Part shown: one piece after another, positions 1 through 10,492 of the stretch | Layout of the letters: the number at the start of each line of letters is the position of its first letter | Position numbering within the stretch: position 1 is the stretch's first letter | Assembly (NCBI RefSeq): GCF_020906515.1 | Contig: NC_085850.1 | Location: 4,154,001-4,218,000 of the forward strand | Origin: Vanrija pseudolonga | Taxonomy: Eukaryota > Basidiomycota > Tremellomycetes > Trichosporonales > Trichosporonaceae | Direction: 5' to 3' | DNA length: 64,000 nt | The notes under the pieces: model-generated | What the model was told of the DNA's origin: nothing | Seen by the model: only the letters and a program-made list of their open reading frames with translations | The model's database searches: none | Program-made: the position numbers and the translations under genes

Positions 1-644
1 TATGAAAGAAGGTCATCTTGCGTGGGACACGGGCATGACATGGGTATGGATCTGGTCCAAGTCGATTGAAGTACACTCCCTTGATGTACCCCAGCGGGTC
101 TTTGCCTGCGGGTGAGGGATTAATGAAGACGTCACCTCGCCAGGGCCAAAGCAAGTCAACCCTCGAGGGTCGTTCTACCTCGCTAGAGTCGCTCTCTCTT
201 CCGACAATGCTTCGTCCTTTCCAGCACCCGAGCCCCACGAGGTGCATCCTCGAAGCCGAATCTTCCCGGCCAAACCATCCCACCTCCAAGTCAGCAACTG
301 ATCTCTTTCCGACGGAGGCAGCATGCTCGCAATGTAATCAACAATGCAACCACACACATTGTTGAATTGTTGCCAGTGTCAAGCGCACAGGATGGCCGGT
401 TTGATTAGATAATTGGCGTCATCGGCCAAGTCCGATTGAAGCACATTGCGCCATTCTTCGTCGGCAAACAGTCACCCACTGACTCATGGCGACATGATAC
501 GACAGGAAAGCAATCGCGCGGCGGTGTCGTGACTGGAAGAGAGGTGCGGTGTGGAGGTGTGGATGGCTGCCTTATAATGTGCGCGAGGTGACGCACTGGG
601 TCGTCCACACTCCTCACCACCTCGCAAGACCCACTACTACGACA
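1..644. other. 5' edge, no gene recognised
   Basis: No reading frame here has protein-like composition or plausible splice signals. The right end is the promoter of the glutathione transferase gene that starts at 645. A TATA-like TTATAATG lies at 572-579, about 65 bp before that ATG. Confidence 0.5.
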
Positions 645-1474
645 ATGACCGTCACCCCTTACATTCTCTACGGCCTCACTGGCAAGAAGGGCAGCACCAA
701 GAACGGTGGCCCCCACACCCTCAAGACCAAGGTCGACCTTGCGTGAGTTCCCTCGTCCGAGCCGCCTCCTCCCCGGGGCACCTGTCCGCTCCTTCCGTCG
801 CTTGCCCGCTGACGCCCACCCGCAGCATCCTCGGCGTCCCCCACACCGACATCCCCCAGACGTTCCCCCAGATCCGCAACGAGCTCGCCGAGGCCTCGGG
901 CAACCCCAAGGTCACCGTCCCGACGCTCAAGGTGGGCGACGAGTACATCACCGACTCGTGGGTGATTGCCGAGTGGCTCGAGGCGAAGCACGGCACTGCC
1001 GAGCGCTCGCTCTTCTACGGCCCCGAGGGCAAGGCGTACGCCAAGTTCCTCGAGACGTGGGCGAACAACGATCTCGCCAACGAGATCCGTCCCTTCGGTG
1101 GCCCGAACGCCTATGCCACCTCCGACGCGGCTGTTCAGGAGTGGCTTGTGGCCAACAAGCAGGGCGGCGACGACACGGCCCTCAAGGCGGCGGTCGCGCG
1201 CCTCGACGACCCCGAGTTTGTCGAGAAGCAGACCGGCGCCGCGCGCGCCAAGCTCGCTACCCTCGAGAAGCACCTCGCCGCCCTCAAGGCCGAGGGCAAG
1301 GGCCCCTTCGTCGCCGGTGACAAGATCACCCACGGCGACGCCATCATCTTCGGCTGGCTCGCGGGGAGCTATGGCCGCCGTGAAATCGGCGACAAGATCT
1401 GGAGGAACTCGGAGATTCCTCTCGTTGGCGAGTGGGCCGACGCAGTCATCAAGGCCACGGGTATCAACCCTTAG
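645..1474 (+). CDS. Glutathione S-transferase, fungal etherase-like
   Basis: Two exons, 645..742 and 826..1474, give 248 residues. The 83 bp intron has GTGAGT, a GCTGAC branch point and CGCAG. The N-terminal thioredoxin-like half contains the run GGPHTLKTKVDLAILGVPH followed by VPTLKVGDEYITDSWVIAEW, the pattern of fungal etherase-related (LigE/GTE-type) GSTs, where a conserved Pro precedes the edge strand and a D/E-S pair binds glutathione. The helical C-terminal half ends in a typical FVAGDKITHGDAIIFGWL segment. In this family glutathione is used to cleave aryl ethers or conjugate aromatic or electrophilic compounds in the cytosol; the substrate here is unknown. Its neighbour is a zinc-cluster regulator on the opposite strand, downstream. 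Family call is good; a lignin-ether role is only inference. Confidence 0.8.
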
Positions 1475-1695
1475 GGTGTGAGGAGTACATAGATGCGAAG
1501 GTAGAATAGGGCGTGCGAATGAACATTGCACAGAGGCAGCGTCGGTGCGGGTGTGAGAGCATTCGTTGAACAAACCGTGAAGCATGAGCAAGCGAAGTCG
1601 TTGGACACTATACAACACCTATACATGCAGCCTACATCCTAAGACAAACATCCCAGCCATATTCTATTCCACAACCACAGACCTCATGATAACCA

Positions 1696-3618
1696 TCACT
1701 CGAAACGGATCCACCGTTGTGTCGTCAATGGCGCAGCCAGCTCGAGGACACGCGCAACGAACTCCATGGCCTCGTCGTGGGAGGCGACACCCTCAAACGC
1801 CGTAGGAGGGTTGGGCAGTGCGAGCACAGCCTGGGCCGCGGCGACGATGTTCTTGAGCTTTTGTCCCTGCAGCCCGTCAGCGAAACCCTAGCCGCGCCAA
1901 GCTCTACTAACCATCGCTGGCCCGTTGCCTGACACCGCGCTGGCCGGCAGCCCATTGATGACCCTCACTGTCCGCGCGAGCACCTCGACGGGATACTCTA
2001 TCCGGAGTTCGCGGTGCTCTGGTTCAAACTGGAGCACCGAGTGGGACGTGCACGCACGCCAGATCTCAGCGTGCAGCCATAGCCGTGTGAGGAGGAAGTC
2101 GGCCGCCTGTACAGGGGACAGATGGCCAGAGGTCACGGCGTCCAGCGTGCGGTGGTATCCCATCGCTGCTTCGGCGTCGAAGGTACAAGGCTCCGAGCCC
2201 TCGCCGCCACATGTCCCGCTGATGCACGCGACCAGGTCCTCGTCGAGGATCTCGAACACGCGTGTTGTCGGCTCGATCTGCGCCACCGCCGCTGAAGTGG
2301 CCCACTCGGCCGACATGATAGAGGAGAGGTGGGTGACTTTGCCGCGGATGGCGATGAGCGGGCGGAAGTTGGGAAGGTCGCCCTCCAGCTTGGGGAGAAT
2401 GAGCGCGTTTGATCTGTTCATTAGCTGGGTCAGGTGAAGATCAACTACCCACCGATCACCTGTGGCCAGGTGCCAGAACAGCCGGACGGCCGTCGACTTC
2501 TCCGCCTCCGTGAACGTGTCGTACACCCGCGGGTTGCTGAGGTTGAGCAGCTCGACGAGCGCGTACGCCTCCCGGCGGCGGAGGTACCATGCGTTAAAGC
2601 CGTGCGTGAGCCGGAGGGCAGATGACATGATCAGCGAAGTGGAGATACAGTCTAGGTTGGGCCTGATCCCGAGCTCGGGGTTGCTCGAGTGTAGGGCGAG
2701 GGCTTCGCGGACTAGCGTGTCCGCTTGCCGCGACGAGCCGGGCTTGGCGGCCTCGAACGGGAGGAACAGCGCCAGGCTGCACATGGACAGTACCATGGCC
2801 GCAAAGCTCTCGCTGTACAGGTGCTCCTTGTGCCCGAAGCGCTTGAGCACGCCCACCCCGTCCACTACGGGCCAGACGGTGTGCAGGTGGGTGAAGTACG
2901 AGTGGAGGAGGGAGGACACGCGCGCCTCCATCAGCTCGATGATGTGTGCGCGCGAGTGGAACGCTTGGCCGAACGGATGGTCCGGGGAAGGGTTGAGCAG
3001 GGCCGGCGGGAGGGCGAGCGGCGCGAGCGAGAGGGGAGATGCGTGGGTCACTAGTTGCAGGCTGTTATCCCCCAGGTCTAGTGTTGGCAGCCAGTCGCTC
3101 GCTATCATCGAGATGGGCGAGATCTCCGCATTCGCCGTCGGTAGCTCCGATGGCCCAGCCTCGCACACCTGTGTCGTTGCGCTACTCGACGTCGTCGCTG
3201 CGCCGCTCCCGAACACCTCCTGCAGCATCGTCACTGTCCTGCCGTCAGCCTCTAGCTCGCAGCCATGACCACTCACTTGCCCCGCGGCCCCCGCTTCTTG
3301 CGCGACAGCTCGAACGTGCACCCGATGTCGCTCGTCTTGCATTTGAGGCATGGCTGGTGGCCGTCGCACTGGGGTGTAAGTGAGCTGGAACGGGGGTGCT
3401 AGAGACGGGCGCCTCGCTGCTCGGCGCAAGCAGTGGTGAGCATGCACAGACTACACGGCGGCTGTGCATCCACTGTCCTAGGAACTGCGAAGGCGAGCCG
3501 ACGCAAAGCCAAGTCCGAGCCGACACATTGCACGTGCGATCGCGCCTCCTCGCCCTGTCTCACTCCTCACCTTTGTTCGGCGGACGCGACATGCGTCACA
3601 CGCCTTGGAGACGACCAT
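1696..3618 (-). CDS. Zn2Cys6 fungal transcription factor
   Basis: Model on the minus strand: 3571..3618, 3277..3368, 2453..3238, 1912..2413, 1696..1866, giving 532 residues. Exon 1 encodes MVVSKACDACRVRRTK. Exon 2 continues in phase 0 with CDGHQPCLKC and a sixth Cys, which completes a perfect C-x2-C-x6-C-x5-C-x2-C-x6-C zinc cluster followed by a basic KKRGPRGK linker. The central and C-terminal part is the helical fungal-specific regulatory domain, with motifs such as HSYFTHLHTVWPVVDG and STAVRLFWHLATGDRSN. The 39 bp intron at 2414..2452 is inferred because its removal restores the usual FWxLxxxDR-S junction; it is a multiple of three, so retention keeps the frame. The first intron is 202 bp. 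It is a DNA-binding nuclear regulator and the nearest zinc-cluster gene to the first catabolic block; targets are unknown. Confidence 0.82.
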
Positions 3619-4391
3619 GACCTGTTCTTATCGCGGCTGATGCGACGAGCGAGCAACCGCAAGCGGCTGGTGGCGTCGGGCTTGGGAGTAGGGTGTAGAA
3701 TGTCAACAATGGAACGAGCAGCTGACAGGATGCAATGTGAGTTGGGCTGGCTGGCTCCTGGCTCGGGCTCGCTTGGCCCGCCGGCCACCCTCGTCGCACT
3801 CGCCCACTGGCGCAAGGAATCCACAGAACACGCAGGGTTCACCCACCCGGGGAGCTTTTCATTTTCGAGGGTGTCCCAGATCTGGTGCTCTCTCTTCTCG
3901 CTGCACGTGCTAAGCCTGGCCAGCTCATTAGGCCATGCTGTTAGTCTTGCGTCATGCGCGCGAGCTTTGCGCCTGTCCATTGTCGAGGGTTGTCGCGAGC
4001 CCACTGGCGAAGCTGGATCAGGCCCTCCCGTCAGCCGCGAGCCGCAGGGCGGGCATACGCTGGCCATAACCTTCCAAGCACCGATTGTTTGGTTCCAGCG
4101 TCAGTAGTGCTCGTCGGATGGACCACGGTCAGGCACTCTGTCTGACCCAGAAGAGCAGCAGCAGATCGGTGCTACCTGCCCCATGCCGTAGTGAGGCTCG
4201 CAAGTTTTGGGCCGCCTGCTTGGCGACCACGGACAGCAGACGTGGGCAGCGGCGGGTCGGGGTAGGAGTGACAGCCCAGAGGAGAAGATGGAAAAACAAA
4301 CTCGAGAGCAGCCAACCTTGGTTGTTCAACATTACTCAGTTACATTCACGCACTTGCAACCCACGTCAAGCCGACACGCACGCACGCCACG
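3619..4391. other. Divergent intergenic region
   Basis: About 770 bp between the zinc-cluster gene on the minus strand and the hypothetical gene on the plus strand. It must hold both promoters. No coding exon or clear motif was recognised; open frames across it have shadow-like composition. Confidence 0.5.
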
Positions 4392-5606
4392 ATGATGGAG
4401 TGGCTCTCGAGCGCGTGGAGCAGCATTGGGTTCTACAAGTCCAGTTCGGCGAGCTACGTCGAGCGAAGAAGGACAGAATACGACGTAGTCAAACACCAGT
4501 TCTTGGTACGTCCTGCTTTGTTTTCCGCGTTCAGTCCACGGCTCACACACACTACAGGTCGCCGTACACACGTCCCTCGCCGACGCTGTCGTCCGCTCCG
4601 ACCCCGAGTTTGCCGGCGTGCTCCGCTGGATCCTCGCATGGGAGCAGTCCCGCTACGAGTACTCAGAGACCGAGTATGCCCGGCTGCTGCGCATGATCGA
4701 CAACTTCAATGGCGAGCTGGAGCACTTCTTGAAGGATCGCGGCGGGGCTGCACGTCTCGTGGCAAGAGAGATCGCAGGTTACTACAGCTTGGAGGACGGC
4801 GGTGAGTATGGCTTTGGCGGCGGGTGGCGTGGGCGTGGAGGATGGGCAGTCGTGTGGTGCCTCGCCGTGACGATCTCGCCCGGGTCGAGGAGCTCGCACT
4901 GGCCTCGCTGGGAATCACATGGCGTGCATGTTTGTAGCCCTGCGTACGAGCAACAGATTCCAGGATCTGTCGTCTCCAAGCAAGCAAGAAGACGATCGCA
5001 GGGCGCAATTCCAACTGCAACACCTTCCCCTTCCCCTGTGCCTCGTTTCCAAGCTGACACCACGGCCCAGCCAACGTCGTCGCGGAGGGGCACGACCCAA
5101 AGGCAGTTCTCGAGGGGATCAACGCGCGCCTAGACGACGAGTATCGGCGCTCGACCTCGCTCGTCATCTCCTCGGATCCCCTGAAGAACGAGAAACAGTT
5201 CTCCCAGACGCGCAGCGACGTGGTGAAGCGGTGTATCAAGCACGCCACGTGTCTCGTGGACGCAGTAGCGGCAGCCGAAGCGGAGGGGTTGATCGACCGC
5301 GCGCGCCTGTTCCCCAAGGATGGAGCGGTCACTACCCCGTCCCATGCGCAGGTCAAATACGAGGCCACCGAGTTTGTGCGCCTCCGCGACGCGCGCGACG
5401 AGCGGCTCATGGCCGTCATTGAGGAGGAGCTGGGGGACGTTGAGTGGCCCAGCATGTTTGACGAGCTTGCTGCGTGGCGGCGAGCGCGGGGGAGCGTACG
5501 TGCTCGAGGTGGTGGGGAAGCTGAGGGTGTCGAGGAGGGCGCGGGGGAGAAGCAGGGCGGCGTGCCTCACGTCGTCGAGGGGGAGGCTGGCGAGGAGGAG
5601 TCATAG
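4392..5606 (+). CDS. Unknown protein, 297 residues
   Basis: Three exons, 4392..4505, 4558..4801 and 5071..5606, with phases that join cleanly. The first intron is 52 bp. The second is 269 bp, long for this genome. The start is the first of two tandem ATGs (MMEWLSSAW). The protein is mostly helical and charged: a WILAWEQSRYEYSETEYARL stretch near residue 55, a central VVKRCIKHATCLVDAVAAAE segment and an acidic, Gly/Glu-rich tail after about residue 265. No signal peptide or membrane segment is visible, and no family is recognised. It is divergent from the zinc-cluster regulator and its 3' end faces the phosphodiesterase gene. The long second intron has a good donor (GTGAGT) and a GCTGAC branch point just before the acceptor, so it is probably a real intron, but an alternative short form is possible. 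Confidence 0.65.
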
Positions 5607-5764
5607 ACACGCGTGACGGACACTGTACATCCTAAACACACATGATAATTGCAGCATACATAGCTGTTAATGGTCCTGCCTGCCGACGTAGCGCCAGCCG
5701 AGGTACCGGGTAGGCATGCACAACATACGAGTCACGAACCAAATGCATGTCACATCAATGCTAT

Positions 5765-7351
5765 CTAAGCACCCCGAGCTTGCTTCACCCGGGCGTCGCG
5801 CCACACCGCGTCCACGGGCGCCTGGAATGCAGGCTGTGCCGCGAAGAGGTCGGCGGAGCTGGGCGTGAGGTCGGCTGCGTGCTGTCAGGGAGAACCGTTC
5901 TTACAGCACGTACCAATGATCCAGGTGTATCCGAGGGCCTTGAACAGGTCTGTGGAGAGGGTTAGGTCGACAACCGGAGATTGAACCCTACTCACCGAGA
6001 TCATACCGCCAGTCCTTACCGTCCGGGGCGTCGCCAGGCGCGAGGAGGGTGTCGTACGACGTGGGCGGGATACTGGCGTCAGTTGAGCCATGCGGAGGCC
6101 AACTCACCCCTCGTCGAAGCAAGTGGGCGGGGCACCGGGCTTCTGCGCCGCCGCGAGGTCGAAGCCCGCGAGGTCATACCTGCTCGTCAGCTGCCGAGTC
6201 CGCGAGCCGCTAGCCGACGTACACTTCCTCGCGCCCATCAGCAGGGTGGATATCGCCCAACGTGCCGAACCATCCCATCGCGATGCCGGCCCCGTGGGCC
6301 CAGTCAACGAGGTTACGCAGCGGGCCGGTGGGCGAGCGCAGGCCGACCTCCAGGGCGAGGGTGTACGGGCGTGTAGCGTACGCCTTGGCGGCAGCAAGCA
6401 CTGGCTGTCAGCTCATCTCCATCGGATGCGGCTAGCTCACCGTCCATCACCCGCGCGGAGGACGGCTCAAAGACGGGGATGTACTGCGGCTTGCCGGTGG
6501 CCAGGGCATGCTGGAACCACGGCTCCGCCTCGAGGTTCGCAGGGTTGGGGTAGAACTCGACCGCGGGCTTCCAGACGCACCAGTCTGGCGGGGGTCAGCT
6601 TGCATCGACGAGGGGACCGCAGCTGGCCTACCGGACGCTGGGACGCCGCGGGCGTTGGTACGGCTCTTCATGACCTCGTAAGCGATCGGCATGGCCTCTT
6701 TGGATTTCCTGTGTGGATCAGCGACCACCCAAGCGATCCACATACACGTCAAGGAAGACGATCAGGTCCACGCCGTGCGCCTTGATCAGGTCGAGGAAGG
6801 AGGCAAAGTCGAGGATGTGGGCGTCGCTGACCAGTTAGCAGGCAACGACGAACACTAACTGACGTGATCTCGCCGTGCTCGTTCTTGAGGTTGAGCTGCC
6901 GCACAACGCTCCACGGGAGGGTGTTGATCGCCGGTGCGTACCCGTCGCCGGAGTACGGACTATAAACGTCTGCTCATCAGCTTCGATCCACCTGCCGCGA
7001 AGCTGACCATGGCGGCCCAAGTACTCTGCGATGTTGGTCGCGCGCCCCGCCAGGCGATCATGAAAGAGGACTGGGGTCAGCTTGCATCGGGCGGAGCTAG
7101 CTGTACCCACTCGGCACGCCGTCGGACGTGAGGCGCAGGTCGACCTCGATACACAGCAGTCCGAACCGCGCGGCGTTGAGCACGGCGTCGGCGCTCTGCG
7201 TGTCAGCTTGCACTTGCACGGCACGCCCACGTACGTTCTCCGGCACGCCGTCCCACCGCAGGCCGCGGTGCGCGGAGACCAGTAGCTCTGGCTGTGGGGA
7301 GCGGAAGAGGTCGAGGATGGAATGGACGGAGAGGCGCGTCGGGGCTGGCAT
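5765..7351 (-). CDS. Glycerophosphodiester phosphodiesterase family protein
   Basis: Twelve short exons on the minus strand: 7235..7351, 7111..7195, 7008..7070, 6864..6969, 6746..6826, 6632..6708, 6441..6584, 6223..6400, 6108..6179, 5996..6072, 5914..5949, 5765..5874. They give 381 residues, and all eleven introns are 35-47 bp. The GDPD signature is clear: SAHRGLRWDGVPEN near residues 26-39, then IEVDLRLTSDGVPILFHDRL, giving the metal-binding H-R, E-N, E-x-D and H-D pattern of the TIM-barrel phosphodiesterases. Later strands include LIVFLDVKSKEAM and a C-terminal LFKALGYTWII, where the barrel closes. No signal peptide is seen. The likely reaction is hydrolysis of glycerophosphodiesters to glycerol 3-phosphate and an alcohol; the substrate is unknown. 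It is divergent from the transporter gene at 8079. Confidence 0.85.
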
Positions 7352-8078
7352 TGTGGAATGGGAGGGGGGAGGAGGAGGGGGAACGTGCGCTCGTGGGCGT
7401 GATGGGTTCAAGTATCCCCCTCGTCGTCCCCACCTCTGTCCCCATCTCCCTCATTTCTCCTTCTCCACAAGCGCGTCATGGTGCTTGTTGGTTGTAACAG
7501 TCCACGGTTGACGGAGAAACTGTGTAGTGTGGTGTGGTCGGCACCTCGGCGACCATGGGACCGACCGACCCTGGCCTCACGCGCACGAGGAACGAGGGGC
7601 TGTGCTTCGCCCCAAGCCCCTCGTCGTCCACATACCTTCAGGAGAGGTCCGATGCCACTCGCCGCTGTCTCCCCATGCGGGGAAATCGTGGCGCATGGGC
7701 TCGTGGCCGCCACGGCCATGTCGTCCCTGATCGAGATACCGATAAAAAAAGCCCTCCACCTCGCCCACCACCACGATTTCTCCGGAGTCACGTTCTTGGC
7801 TGCTAGATTTCTCCACACCACCATTTCTCCTCGACCCCATGGTGTTGTTGTCGTCGTCCACATTACTCTGCGGAAGTGCTAGCGCTAAGGCTTAGCGCTT
7901 GGCCGTGAGTTACTCCGAGCTCCGAGCTCCTCCGCACGCACATCACGGGGCACGTTTCTCCCCGCGTCACCGACCTCCGATTCACCACCGATTCTCCAGC
8001 TCATCTGGAGGTGTTGTTGTTGTGACGACGACTTCGACACGCACGTTCAGAGGTCGACGAGATACTTAAGCCGCCACG
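7352..8078. other. Divergent promoter region, GDPD / MFS transporter
   Basis: About 727 bp between two start codons pointing outward. It contains a perfect 19 bp palindrome at 7881-7899 (listed separately), and just after it a short repeat of CTCCGAG. No gene is recognised in it. Confidence 0.55.
7881..7899. promoter_or_regulatory. Perfect 19 bp palindrome upstream of MFS gene
   Basis: AGCGCTAAGGCTTAGCGCT: two 9 bp arms around a single central G, about 180 bp upstream of the transporter ATG. The symmetry and position suggest a binding site for a dimeric regulator; the factor is unknown. Confidence 0.45.
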
Positions 8079-10228
8079 ATGACCTCTTCGTTCTCAGCAA
8101 GCTTCTCCAGCTCCGGCACCACCTCCTCAGCCATGTCGTACGACGAGAAGACCGCCCCGACACTCACCCACGACGGGAAGCACGTCGCCGTGCTCACCGA
8201 GAACAAGGACGACCTGGGTGGGTCCTCCCACTGTGACGCCCCGCTGACGGCAGAATCCCGCGCGACAAACGATGACGCCATCGGCGCCGTGTCGGACGCC
8301 ATTGCCGCCGAGAACGCAGAGAAGAACATTGGCTTCTTCGCCGCCGTCAAGACGTACCACCGCGCCGTGCTCTGGTCGATGGCGATCTCGCTGTGCCTCG
8401 TGATGGAGGGGTACGACACTGCGCGTCAGTCGGCTTTGGTGTTGAAAGTGCTAAGCTGACGCCCCAGTCCTTGGCGCGGCGATCGCCACGCCCGCGTTCC
8501 GCAAGAAGTTCGGCTACTACGCCGGCCCAAGCAAGGGATACCAGCTCAACCCGGCGTGGCAGGCCGCTCTGGGCCAAGGCCCGACGATTGGCGCGTTCTG
8601 GTGAGCAGCTGCGACGTCACCAGCCAAGCTCACGCCCAGTGGTATCTTCATCGCGTCGTGGGCCCAGGACAGGTGGGGCTACCGCCGCACCATCCAGGCC
8701 GGCCTCATCGCCATAACCAGCTTCATTTTCGTGGTGTTCTTCGCGCCGAGGATCGAGATCTTCTTCCTGGGCGGGTTCCTTTGTGGCTTTCCTTGGGGCG
8801 CGTTCTCGTCTGTGAGTGTTCAGCTAAACGCCGATTCGCACAGCTGACACGCACTCAGTCTGCTGTCGCCTACGCCAGTGAAATCACGCCCATCAAGCTG
8901 CGTGGATACCTCACGACGTGAGTAACCTGCCGCAGCGGGGGTCGAAGGCCCACTGTTAAAATTTGGTCCGCCAAGTGGCACAGTGACACCTGCCATCCAC
9001 TCCACCTCCTCCTCTCCACCCTCTGTCGCTGTCTCTCCTCCCCCACACGCCATGTACGCCCTCGCGCCCTCGCTGACGCAGCAGGTACGTCAACTTGTGC
9101 TGGATTATGGGGCAATTCCTGTCTGCCGCGGTCGTGCTCGAAGTCACGAACGTCCGACAGGATGAATGGGCTTACAAGGTAAGTCGTAGCCTTTTTCCGT
9201 CTTTTTGGCTTTTCATGACCTGCTAATCCTGCCAGATCCCCTTCGCCATCCAGTGGGTCTGGCCGATTCCAATCTTCATCCTCGTGACCCTCGCCCCCGA
9301 GTCGCCGTGGTTCCTCGTCCGCAAGGGCAGGTTGGACGACGCGGAGAAGTCTGTGGCGCGCCTCTCGTCCGGCACTGAGCGTGCCTCGCCAGCCGAGACT
9401 GTCGCGATGATGGTGCGCACCAACGACATCGAGAAGAGCCAGCACGAGAGCACGAGCTACCTCGAGTGCTTCAAGGGCTCCAACCTCCGCCGTACCGAGA
9501 TCACGACCGTCGCGTGGGCGTGTACCGTCTGGGCTGGCGCGTCGTTCGCCAACCACCCCGAGTACTTCTTCACGCAGGGTGAGCTCACACTCTCCTGATG
9601 CCAGCTGACACGCAGCCGGCATGTCCACCTCGCAGTCGTTCAAGGTCACGCTCGGCCTCCGTGCGCTCGGCTTCCTCGGCACGCTGGGCTCCTGGGTCCT
9701 TATGTCTGTGAGTTGCCCGGTTTGGCTCCCGCTAACTCGCAGCACTTTGGCCGCAGGCAGATGTACCTCTTCGGCCTCTCAGCCGACGCCATCATCCTCC
9801 TCCTGGTCGGCATCCTGGCGAGCACGACGCACACGCAGGGCGCCGTCTGGGCCCAAGGCGCGCTGGTCATGCTGTGGGTCTTCTTCTGGGACCTGAGCGT
9901 GACGGTCACGGCGTACGCTATCGTCGGTGAGATGTCGTCGACGCGCATGCGCGCCAAGAGCGTCGGGCTCGCGCGTAACCTGTACAATGTGTGCGGTATC
10001 GGTGCGGGATACATTAACACGTACTCGATCAACGCGACAGCCTGGAACTGGAAGGGCAAGGCCGCGTTCCTCTGGTGCGGTACCTGCTGCCTCTCGCTCG
10101 TGTGGACCTACTTCCGCCTCCCCGAGGCGAAGGGACGCTCGTTCCGTGAGCTCGACATTCTTTTCGAGCGCGGTGTGCCCGCTCGTGACTTCAAGAAGAC
10201 GGTCATTGCCGACAACGAGGAGAAATAG
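8079..10228 (+). CDS. MFS sugar-type transporter
   Basis: Eight exons (8079..8424, 8468..8600, 8640..8811, 8859..8917, 9085..9178, 9236..9578, 9616..9707, 9743..10228) give 574 residues, normal for the sugar porter family. After a hydrophilic N-terminus of about 100 residues comes MEGYDTALLGAAIATPAF, the helix-1 motif of maltose/alpha-glucoside permeases. DRWGYRRT follows (the D-R-x-G-R-R loop), then the central PESPWFLVRKGRLDDAE loop, and GEMSSTRMRAK in the second half. Twelve membrane segments are expected in the plasma membrane. Six introns are 37-57 bp; the fourth is 167 bp. Substrate could be a sugar or a related compound; the position beside a phosphodiesterase and near aromatic genes does not decide it. 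A GATACTTAAG box sits 9-18 bp before the ATG. Confidence 0.88.
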
Positions 10229-10492
10229 GCGACACATACGTAGATGGGTCTTGGTGTGGGTGGGGGCTGGAGAATTAATTCTTTAAAACCGCGATGCGGG
10301 CTTGGGAGACTTGGGATGAATGAATTCTGGTTTGCATCTGGGGCCATGAGTTGCGCTGGTCAGTGCGAGACGAGTCAGTGATCGAGGTGGAGGGCGATCA
10401 ATGATAGTGGCATGTGAGATCGAGCAGCAAGCCCCACCGCACCTCCAAGAAGCACACAGCCAATATGCCTACATGCAACCTAACCTAGCCCA

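Noticed and set aside
668-1618. 316-codon minus-strand frame
   Set aside because: Antisense of the glutathione transferase gene.
3277-3447. Start of the 1.7-3.6 kb regulator at the long frame's own first Met (3447)
   Set aside because: That frame lacks the Cys ligands; splicing exons 1 and 2 restores a perfect zinc cluster instead.
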